Source of the DNA: Spirochaetales bacterium
GTDB taxonomy: Bacteria; Spirochaetota; Spirochaetia; JAGLYY01
Assembly (NCBI GenBank): GCA_023131935.1
Contig: JAGLYY010000566.1
Location: forward strand, 1-5,054
DNA length: 5,054 nucleotides
Direction of reading: 5' to 3'
The notes below the pieces were generated by a model, which had not been told where the DNA came from, ran no database searches, and saw only the letters and a program-made list of their open reading frames with translations. The translations under genes were made by a program, and so were the position numbers. This document shows, in pieces, positions 1 to 5,054 of the stretch; the first letter of the stretch is position 1, and the number at the start of each line of letters is the position of its first letter.

Positions 1-171
1 GGAGGCAATATCCGTGTTGGTTTTGAAGACAATATCTATTTTACAAAAGGAACCCTTGCATCCGGTAATGCCGAACTCGTTGAACGGGCAACAAGGATCG
101 CCAGAGAGTCGGGTAGAGAAGTTGCTACTCCCGACGATGTACGAAAACAATTTTGCCTGCGAAAGGAGTAA
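1..171 (+). CDS. kce: 3-keto-5-aminohexanoate cleavage enzyme, C-terminal part (5' end outside window)
   Basis: The open frame runs from base 1 to a TAA at 169-171 and encodes the last 56 residues of a protein that begins upstream. Its first residues read GGNIRVGFEDN, the hallmark near the C-terminus of the Kce/BKACE (DUF849) family, followed by the family's usual NAELVER and ATPDDVR segments. In the characterised Cloacamonas enzyme, as I recall, the equivalent Arg226, Glu230 (zinc ligand) and Asp231 are active-site residues. Here they are codons 5, 9 and 10, with matching spacing, and the remaining length fits a protein of about 275 residues. Kce is a cytoplasmic zinc enzyme that converts 5-amino-3-oxohexanoate plus acetyl-CoA into 3-aminobutyryl-CoA and acetoacetate. 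The following gene encodes the dehydrogenase that makes its substrate, which supports kce over other DUF849 members. The fragment shows no damage. Confidence 0.93.
   Translation, partial: GGNIRVGFEDNIYFTKGTLASGNAELVERATRIARESGREVATPDDVRKQFCLRKE
162..168 (+). promoter_or_regulatory. Ribosome binding site that sets the TTG start of kdd
   Basis: AAAGGAG lies 6 nt before the TTG at 175 and runs directly into the kce stop codon (AAAGGAGTAA). It is the only strong Shine-Dalgarno sequence near the start of the kdd frame, and no ATG or GTG start is available nearby. It therefore supports a TTG start at 175 over the second in-frame TTG at 181, which would leave a 12-nt spacer. Because it sits inside the last kce codons, ribosomes finishing kce would cover it, suggesting translational coupling. 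Confidence 0.75.
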
Positions 172-174
172 ACA

Positions 175-1218
175 TTGAAATTGAACGGAAATCCCTTTGG
201 TAGCCACAGAGTAATTGAACCTGTAGGGACCCTTCCTCAACCCGCGAGGAAAATAAATAATGATATGTCGGAAATCTGGGACAACGAAATCCTGGTAAAC
301 GTAGAGATCCTGAATGTTGATTCCGCGAGTTTTACCCAGATAAAAGAAGCCTGTGGAGGTGACGAAGGAAAGATTAAAGAAATGGTCCTTTCCATCGTCG
401 CCGAACGGGGTAAAATGCAGAACCCCGTTACCGGTTCCGGCGGTATGTTTATCGGCACCGTCGCGGAAGTTGGGGACAAAATAAAAGAACGGGGAGATCT
501 GAAACCCGGCGACAAGATCGCCAGTCTCGTTTCCCTCTCTCTTACCCCCTTGAGAATTGATGATATTCTTGAAGTTCGCAAAGACATTGACCAGGTAAGA
601 ATCAAAGGGCAGGCGGTGCTTTTCGCGAGCGGTATCTACGCGAAACTGCCAAATGATATGCCCGATGCCCTTGCCCTCGCGGTCCTCGATGTCTGCGGCG
701 CTCCCGCCCAGGTCGCGCGGCTTGTACGCCCCGGGGATACCGTCGCCATTATCGGCGCCAGCGGTAAGTCCGGTATACTCTGCGCCTGGGAAGCAAAGAA
801 ACGGGCCGGGATTTCCGGTAAGGTTATCGGTTTTGCCTCCAGCGAACGGGGTTTCGCGAAACTAAAAAAGGTCAACCTTTGCGATGAAAACCGGATTATT
901 GACGCCACTGACGCACTGGCCTGTAATAAGGCTGTCAGCGATTTAACCGGTGGTAAGATGGCCGACGTTGTAATCAACTGTGTAAATATCGAAAATACCG
1001 AAATGGGATCGATCCTGATGAGCCGCCAGGGAGGTACCATCTATTTCTTCAGCATGGCGACCTCCTTTACCAGGGCAGCCCTTGGCGCGGAGGGAGTTGG
1101 AATGGATGTGAACATGATCATCGGCAATGGTTACGCGAAAGATCATGCCGATATCACCCTGAATATTCTCAGGGAATCCCCGGTCATCCGCAAACTCTAC
1201 GAGGAGCTTTACGCCTGA
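175..1218 (+). CDS. kdd: L-erythro-3,5-diaminohexanoate dehydrogenase
   Basis: This 347-residue cytoplasmic dehydrogenase oxidatively deaminates L-erythro-3,5-diaminohexanoate to 5-amino-3-oxohexanoate with NAD+, the step before Kce. The N-terminus carries the family-like FGSHRVIEP segment (residues 8-16) and then PQPA (21-24). A substrate/catalytic domain spans roughly residues 35-180. A Rossmann nucleotide-binding fold begins at about residue 185, with PGDTVAIIGASGKSG giving the glycine-rich loop GASGKSG at 194-200. A second strand, KVIGFASSE (216-224), probably contacts the nucleotide, and the ADVVINCVN strand (263-271) follows. Length matches the family, at about 345 residues. Translation starts at TTG 175, chosen from the ribosome binding site 6 nt upstream. 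The gene begins 3 nt after kce and ends in a TGATG overlap with kamA. The stretch at about 660-790 looks more GC-rich than the kam genes. The call rests on these motifs and on the neighbours; general MDR-type dehydrogenases share the Rossmann pattern. Confidence 0.93.
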   Translation: MKLNGNPFGSHRVIEPVGTLPQPARKINNDMSEIWDNEILVNVEILNVDSASFTQIKEACGGDEGKIKEMVLSIVAERGKMQNPVTGSGGMFIGTVAEVGDKIKERGDLKPGDKIASLVSLSLTPLRIDDILEVRKDIDQVRIKGQAVLFASGIYAKLPNDMPDALALAVLDVCGAPAQVARLVRPGDTVAIIGASGKSGILCAWEAKKRAGISGKVIGFASSERGFAKLKKVNLCDENRIIDATDALACNKAVSDLTGGKMADVVINCVNIENTEMGSILMSRQGGTIYFFSMATSFTRAALGAEGVGMDVNMIIGNGYAKDHADITLNILRESPVIRKLYEELYA

Positions 1219-2483
1219 TGAAACATGAATATTTAACCTACGATTTCCGTTCCATTCCCCTTTACGCTGACGTTTCACCGGAGGATTGGAACGATTGGAA
1301 ATGGCAGATTAGAAACGCTATCCGGGATATCCCCACCCTCGAGAAAGTGCTTGAACTTTCCGAGGATGATAAGACAGCCTTGGATAGGACTTTACAGAAA
1401 TTCCGGATGGCAATTACCCCTTATTACGCCTCTCTCATGGACCGGGAAAACCCCAATTGCCCTGTACGCTTACAGGGAGTCCCAACCTTCCATGAACTGG
1501 AGGATGAGGAGGGGGACCTTCTTGATCCTCTCTACGAGGACAAGGATTCTCCGGTACCCGGACTTACTCACCGGTACCCCGACAGGGTCCTTCTGCTCGT
1601 TACCAACATCTGCTCCATGTATTGCCGTCACTGTACCCGAAGAAGGATGGTTGGGTTTGATGATTCCGATCTCTCTACAGACAATATTGAAGCAGCTGTT
1701 GATTACATCAAAAACCATCCTGAGGTGCGGGATGTACTGATCTCCGGCGGAGACCCTCTGATTTTAAGTGATGACAGGTTAGAGTGGATTCTGAAGCAAA
1801 TCAGAGAAATCGATCATGTGGAGATTATCCGGATTGGGACAAGAACTCCGGTGGTCCTTCCCCAGCGTATTACGCCGGAATTAGTGGAGATGCTTTCGAA
1901 GTACCATCCCATTTACATCAACACCCACTTCAACCATCCGAAGGAAATAACCGCTGAAGCAAAATCTGCCTGCGAAATGCTTGCAAACGGGGGAGTTCCC
2001 TTAGGAAACCAGACGGTCCTTCTTAAAAGGGTAAATGATCATCCATCCCTCATGAAACTCCTCATGCAGAAGCTTCTTTCTATCCGGGTAAAACCCTACT
2101 ACATTTACCAGTGCGACATGAGTAGGGGAATCGGCCACTTCAGGACCTCTATTGCCAAGGGGATCGAGATTATTGAAAATCTCCGTGGACATACAACCGG
2201 TATGGCTGTACCCACCTTCGTTGTGGACGCGCCGGGGGGAGCAGGCAAGATACCCCTCATGCCCAACTATCTCGTCTCTCAGTCCGACAGGCGGTTGATT
2301 CTAAGGAATTACGAAGGGATGATCACTACCTACACCCAACCTAAAGAGACGGTTTCCAGTAGTTACGAAATAAGTGAAATCTGCGATGACCCAAACCTCA
2401 AAAGTGATGAAGGAATCGCGAGACTCCTGAATGGCGACCAGCTCTTCCTCATTCCGGAAAACCTGAGGAGGAAGGGGAACTGA
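1218..2483 (+). CDS. kamA: L-lysine 2,3-aminomutase (radical SAM, PLP)
   Basis: This 421-residue enzyme converts L-lysine to L-beta-lysine, the first step of the pathway. The N-terminal region has the family's W-N-D-W-x-W-Q pattern (residues 24-30). The [4Fe-4S]/SAM motif CxxxCxxC is at C132, C136 and C139, followed by RRR. SGGDPL (176-181) and GTRTPVVLPQRI (207-218) are further radical-SAM aminomutase blocks. Compared with the Clostridium subterminale enzyme as I remember it, a constant offset of 7 places the PLP lysine at K344 (in APGGAGK) and the two lysine-binding aspartates at D300 (YQCD) and D337 (VVDAPGG). Both aspartates favour lysine over glutamate 2,3-aminomutase. Length and C-terminus exceed EpmB-type proteins, so a role in EF-P modification is unlikely. 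The zinc-site cysteines near the C-terminus appear to be lost (see findings). The ATG overlaps the kdd stop (TGATG), with GAGGAG at 1201-1206, 11 nt upstream. Confidence 0.96.
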   Translation: MKHEYLTYDFRSIPLYADVSPEDWNDWKWQIRNAIRDIPTLEKVLELSEDDKTALDRTLQKFRMAITPYYASLMDRENPNCPVRLQGVPTFHELEDEEGDLLDPLYEDKDSPVPGLTHRYPDRVLLLVTNICSMYCRHCTRRRMVGFDDSDLSTDNIEAAVDYIKNHPEVRDVLISGGDPLILSDDRLEWILKQIREIDHVEIIRIGTRTPVVLPQRITPELVEMLSKYHPIYINTHFNHPKEITAEAKSACEMLANGGVPLGNQTVLLKRVNDHPSLMKLLMQKLLSIRVKPYYIYQCDMSRGIGHFRTSIAKGIEIIENLRGHTTGMAVPTFVVDAPGGAGKIPLMPNYLVSQSDRRLILRNYEGMITTYTQPKETVSSSYEISEICDDPNLKSDEGIARLLNGDQLFLIPENLRRKGN

Positions 2484-2485
2484 TA

Positions 2486-3388
2486 ATGATCCGGCTTCCG
2501 GACCAGCAGCTTCAGAATAGAATTCAAGGAAAAACCGTCTTTATTACCGGCAGCGGGAAAAACGCCGGGAAAACAACCCTGCTCAAGTACCTGCTGCCGG
2601 AGGTTCGTAAGAAGGATAATCCTATCTTCCTTTCAATCGGTATTGATGGTGAAAGAACCGACAGGTTCTACGGAAACCTGAAGCCAAGGATAAGAACCGA
2701 ACCGGGAGATATCGTAGTATCCTCAACCGGATCGCTAAAGGCGAGCGATGGGAATTTTACCATCCTCGAGGTATTTCCTCCGAAAACCGCGGTCGGAAAA
2801 ATCGCGATAGCAGAAACACAGCGGGGCGGTTTCATCGAACTTACGGGTCCTGAGTTTAACGTTCAACTAAAAGGCGTTCTCAGGTGGCTTGGAGATCGCT
2901 ATCCCGGCCGTACGATTCTCATCGATGGGGCCATAAACCGGTTGACCCAGGTTTCAACCGGAAGTTCCCCCTGGTTTATCCACGTAGTAACAATCGAGAG
3001 GGGGAACCTGAAACTCCGGGTGGAGGAGATCGAAAGAATAATCCACCTTTCCCGGCTGCCGGTTTACCGGGAGAGAATGGAAAACAGAGGGGAAGGAGAA
3101 TCTCACTTTCCTGACAGCGCGAAGATCCAGGTACTTCCCGGAGCTCTGACCCTGAATACTGAAATCCTGGAAGATACCGGGGATATTCTGGTTCAGGACT
3201 TTACCCGGATTTTTTTAAGTTTGAAGCAGCTTAATAAACTGACAAAAACCCATCTCCTCTTTGTCAGAGACTCTTTCAGACTCTTAGGAGTACAGGTGAA
3301 TCTGAAAAATATTGATCAGGAGGAATTTTTTCAACTCCTGCCTGAAGAAGACCGCGAAAAAATTGTTTTGAATCCCTATAGCATATAG
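2486..3388 (+). CDS. kamB: KamB, P-loop NTPase-like accessory protein of lysine 5,6-aminomutase (putative reactivase subunit)
   Basis: This 300-residue soluble protein has no signal peptide or membrane segment. An N-terminal strand (TVFITGS, residues 17-23) leads into a P-loop, GSGKNAGKTT (22-31), with K29 and T30 as the expected phosphate and Mg binders. A hydrophobic strand ending in aspartate, TILIDGAINR (143-152, D147), looks like a Walker B site. The arrangement resembles the SIMIBI/BioD-like NTPase class more than kinases. The C-terminal third (about 240-300) has no motif I recognise. Its position between kamA and a MutS-type kamC, with kamD following, matches the kamB slot of known lysine-fermentation clusters. 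Family naming calls KamB a lysine 5,6-aminomutase reactivase subunit; its biochemical role here is inferred from context. The ATG follows the kamA stop by 2 nt, with AAGGGG at 2472-2477 (8-nt spacer) and AGGAGG at 2466-2471 upstream. The product could be named simply as a hypothetical ATP-binding protein. Confidence 0.85.
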   Translation: MIRLPDQQLQNRIQGKTVFITGSGKNAGKTTLLKYLLPEVRKKDNPIFLSIGIDGERTDRFYGNLKPRIRTEPGDIVVSSTGSLKASDGNFTILEVFPPKTAVGKIAIAETQRGGFIELTGPEFNVQLKGVLRWLGDRYPGRTILIDGAINRLTQVSTGSSPWFIHVVTIERGNLKLRVEEIERIIHLSRLPVYRERMENRGEGESHFPDSAKIQVLPGALTLNTEILEDTGDILVQDFTRIFLSLKQLNKLTKTHLLFVRDSFRLLGVQVNLKNIDQEEFFQLLPEEDREKIVLNPYSI

Positions 3389-3426
3389 AATACTAATAGA
3401 TAACTTGCAGATTTATAGGAGTATGA

Positions 3427-4992
3427 ATGGATCGGGAACTTTCCAGGTATATCCGTTTTGAAGAGTTTTATGACATCTATTATCAACCTCTAACACCCTA
3501 CGGGAAGAGGGACAAAAGGGAAAAACTCATCTACACTCAAGCCGGAAAACTGGAGGAACTCTGGGACGATCAAAATAGATTGCTCATCCTTTTATCAGAA
3601 AAAAGGGAAAAAGGAGATCTTATCTCATATCACTTGAAACGGGTCCCCCTGCTTCCGGATTTCGATACGGATGGGGCAGATGTTGCCAACCTGTTTCTGG
3701 TTAAAAAATTCCTCATCCGGATAAATGCAATCTTCACGGCACTAAAGGGAACCCCGGCAGAAAGCCTTGCTATCCCCTTTACCCTGGAGAAATTGCTAAC
3801 ATCTCTTTCACCCGAAGGGAAACCAAAGGAACGGTTTTACCTTGCCAATACCATGTCAAAAAAACTCCAGGAGGTGCGGAGAAATCTTTCAGCCATGGAG
3901 GAAAGAATCCACCGGGAACAGAAAAAACTCCTTCAAATCATACTAAGTGAGACCGGCCTTGATTTCTCAGGAAAAGACTTCCTGCTCATCCCCTTTGAAA
4001 AAGGAGTGGTGAGTGATCTCCTGATGTGGGAGGATTACGACAGCCATTACATGATTGTTAAACCCGCGTTCTCCCGGGAACACCTGAATCTCATGAAAAA
4101 AAGAGAGGAACTCCTTTCGATCGAAAGAGGGGAAGAAAACAGAATCATTGAGGAACTCTGGTCCCAGGTCCGGCGGGAAACCGATTCTTTCTCACGATAC
4201 GAAAAGTGGATCACCAGGATTGATACCCTTTTTGCCCGGGTATCAATTGCTGTAAAAGGGGGATGGGTCCGCCCCGTTCTGCGGAAGGAAGATTCCGGCA
4301 TCATCCTGGAGGAGGCAAGATATCTTCCTCTTGAGAATGAGTGTGTAAACCGGAAGGTCCCCTACACTCCCCTGTCCCTGACCCTCAATGGCCCCTTAAA
4401 CGTTCTTAGGGGATCAAATATGGCGGGAAAGAGTGTGGTTTTAAAGACTTTGCTCTTCATGCAGGTCCTTGCCCAGATGGGTTTTTATGTTCCCGCCGGG
4501 AAATTTGAAACCCTGATGTTCACAAACATCCTGCCGATCACCGGAAGTGCTGATGAGGGGAGGAAGGGATTAAGCAGTTTTGGATTGGAGATGTTCAGGC
4601 TGATCAAAGCCTGGGAGAAAATCGACGAACCGTCCCTCCTTGTTTTTGATGAGTTTGCCCGGTCTACCAACTCCACGGAATCTGCCCTCCTCTTTTCCTC
4701 AGTAATAAGAAACTTAAAAAGGCACCCGGTCTTCTTCATCGGAGCAACTCACCACCAGCACCTTGATCTTCCGGAAGTGACGAGGTATTTCAGGATGAAG
4801 GGTTTGAACCAGGAACGCTGGCACAACCTTTCTGTGGAGGCAGAACTCAGTGTGGAAGAACGGATCAATTTATTAAACCAGTGTATGGATTATACAGCCC
4901 TCCCCGACAGGGAAGAGGGTTCAGCAATGGATGCCCTGACGGTGGCCCGCCTCCTGGGGGTTCCTGAAGAGATACTGAAAATGAATGAATAA
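3427..4992 (+). CDS. kamC: KamC, MutS-type ATPase of lysine 5,6-aminomutase (putative reactivase ATPase)
   Basis: This 521-residue soluble protein has a C-terminal MutS-family ATPase domain. Walker A is GSNMAGKS (329-336; MutS proper has GPNMGGKS). A loop SSFGLEMF (383-390) matches the MutS N3/signature region. Walker B LLVFDEF (404-410) carries catalytic E409. ATHHQHL (440-446) matches the MutS ATH histidine motif. The C-terminal GSAMDALTVARLLGVPEEI (498-516) resembles the segment closing the MutS ATPase core. Charged, heptad-like helices at about 140-175 and 215-270 suggest a lever/coiled-coil region. The mismatch-recognition domain and its FxE motif are absent, as is the long C-terminal extension, so mismatch repair is unlikely. 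Families of this kind sit beside B12-dependent lysine and ornithine aminomutases and are thought to exchange damaged cobalamin using ATP; that role is inferred here from context. The start is ATG 3427, with AGGAG at 3417-3421 and a 5-nt spacer. An out-of-frame ATG at 3423 is only 1 nt from that site. Confidence 0.9.
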   Translation: MDRELSRYIRFEEFYDIYYQPLTPYGKRDKREKLIYTQAGKLEELWDDQNRLLILLSEKREKGDLISYHLKRVPLLPDFDTDGADVANLFLVKKFLIRINAIFTALKGTPAESLAIPFTLEKLLTSLSPEGKPKERFYLANTMSKKLQEVRRNLSAMEERIHREQKKLLQIILSETGLDFSGKDFLLIPFEKGVVSDLLMWEDYDSHYMIVKPAFSREHLNLMKKREELLSIERGEENRIIEELWSQVRRETDSFSRYEKWITRIDTLFARVSIAVKGGWVRPVLRKEDSGIILEEARYLPLENECVNRKVPYTPLSLTLNGPLNVLRGSNMAGKSVVLKTLLFMQVLAQMGFYVPAGKFETLMFTNILPITGSADEGRKGLSSFGLEMFRLIKAWEKIDEPSLLVFDEFARSTNSTESALLFSSVIRNLKRHPVFFIGATHHQHLDLPEVTRYFRMKGLNQERWHNLSVEAELSVEERINLLNQCMDYTALPDREEGSAMDALTVARLLGVPEEILKMNE

Positions 4993-4993
4993 G

Positions 4994-4999
4994 AAGGAG
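4994..4999 (+). promoter_or_regulatory. Candidate ribosome binding site for kamD
   Basis: AAGGAG begins 2 nt after the kamC stop codon, but lies 15 nt before the ATG at 5015, longer than usual. A weaker purine run, GAGAG at 5004-5008, has a 6-nt spacer and may be the working site. No in-frame ATG, GTG or TTG lies between AAGGAG and 5015, so the start is not shifted by this ambiguity. Confidence 0.45.
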
Positions 5000-5014
5000 C
5001 ATAGAGAGAAATAT

Positions 5015-5054
5015 ATGACAAGTAAAGTTGGACTGACGCAAGACAAGGTAGACC
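5015..5054 (+). CDS. kamD: Probable lysine 5,6-aminomutase alpha subunit, first 13 codons (cut by window end)
   Basis: An ATG at 5015 opens a frame that stays open to the window end and reads MTSKVGLTQDKVD. The start SKVxLxxxKVD resembles the opening of KamD proteins, which begin with a short S-K-L-x-L-D segment. A gene immediately after kamB and kamC in lysine-fermentation clusters is normally kamD. KamD is the large, PLP- and adenosylcobalamin-dependent subunit which, with KamE, moves the terminal amino group of L-beta-lysine from C6 to C5. Only 13 residues are visible, so the identification rests mainly on gene order. The gap from the kamC stop is 22 nt. Confidence 0.7.
   Translation, partial: MTSKVGLTQDKVD

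Noticed and set aside
237..1278. Antisense open frames at 237-605, 636-1040 and 943-1278 over kdd
   Set aside because: They lie opposite a confidently identified gene, show no recognisable domain, and arise from codon bias on the coding strand.
1551..1579. Nine-base direct repeat CCGGTACCC within kamA at 1551 and 1571
   Set aside because: The two copies fall in different codon phases (P-V-P versus H-R-Y-P) inside a conserved coding segment, so it looks coincidental.
653..2192. Other overlapping frames over kdd and kamA (653-865 and 1351-1740 on +, 1470-1718 and 2001-2192 on -)
   Set aside because: They are out-of-frame readings of kdd and kamA with low-complexity, motif-free products.
3423..3425. 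Earlier ATG as a start for kamC
   Set aside because: It is out of frame with the MutS-like protein and only 1 nt from the AGGAG site; the ATG at 3427 gives the long frame.
2884..4739. Frames 2884-3114 (+), 4047-4304 (-) and 4485-4739 (-)
   Set aside because: They are shadows of kamB and kamC; translations show no domain and no ribosome binding site was evident.
3427..4992. DNA mismatch repair protein MutS or MutS2
   Set aside because: The N-terminal mismatch-recognition domain and FxE motif are absent, no Smr nuclease domain is present, and the gene lies inside a lysine-fermentation operon.
4993..5014. Terminator between kamC and the next gene
   Set aside because: The 22-nt gap contains no inverted repeat or T-run; it carries ribosome binding sequence.

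Overview
This window is a compact, one-strand operon fragment for anaerobic lysine fermentation (the 3,5-diaminohexanoate route). All genes are on the + strand, with almost no non-coding DNA. In order: the 3' end of kce (1-171), complete kdd (175-1218), complete kamA (1218-2483), complete kamB (2486-3388), complete kamC (3427-4992), and the first 13 codons of what is probably kamD (from 5015, cut by the window edge).

Pathway logic (family knowledge): KamA, a radical-SAM/PLP enzyme, turns L-lysine into L-beta-lysine. KamD/KamE, the B12/PLP lysine 5,6-aminomutase, turns this into L-erythro-3,5-diaminohexanoate. Kdd oxidatively deaminates that to 5-amino-3-oxohexanoate with NAD+. Kce then condenses with acetyl-CoA and cleaves, giving 3-aminobutyryl-CoA and acetoacetate, which feed butyrate/acetate formation. 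KamB (P-loop NTPase) and KamC (MutS-type ATPase without DNA-recognition domains) are the accessory pair found beside the mutase genes. Current family naming treats them as a reactivase/chaperone for lysine 5,6-aminomutase. Gene order is roughly the reverse of pathway order.

Organism: radical-SAM and B12 amino-acid fermentation genes indicate a strictly anaerobic bacterium that ferments amino acids. The moderate GC content, strong AGGAG-type ribosome binding sites and TTG start fit many groups (Firmicutes, Spirochaetota, Synergistota, Cloacimonadota and others). The sequence alone does not settle which.

Translation looks tightly coupled: a 3-nt gap at kce/kdd, a TGATG overlap at kdd/kamA, a 2-nt gap at kamA/kamB, a 38-nt AT-rich gap at kamB/kamC and a 22-nt gap at kamC/kamD. 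No terminator, RNA gene, repeat array, CRISPR or mobile element was seen. The system is a known pathway. The points most worth a second look are the apparent loss of the structural zinc cysteines in KamA, the unusual P-loop spacing of KamB, and the KamB/KamC ATPase pair.
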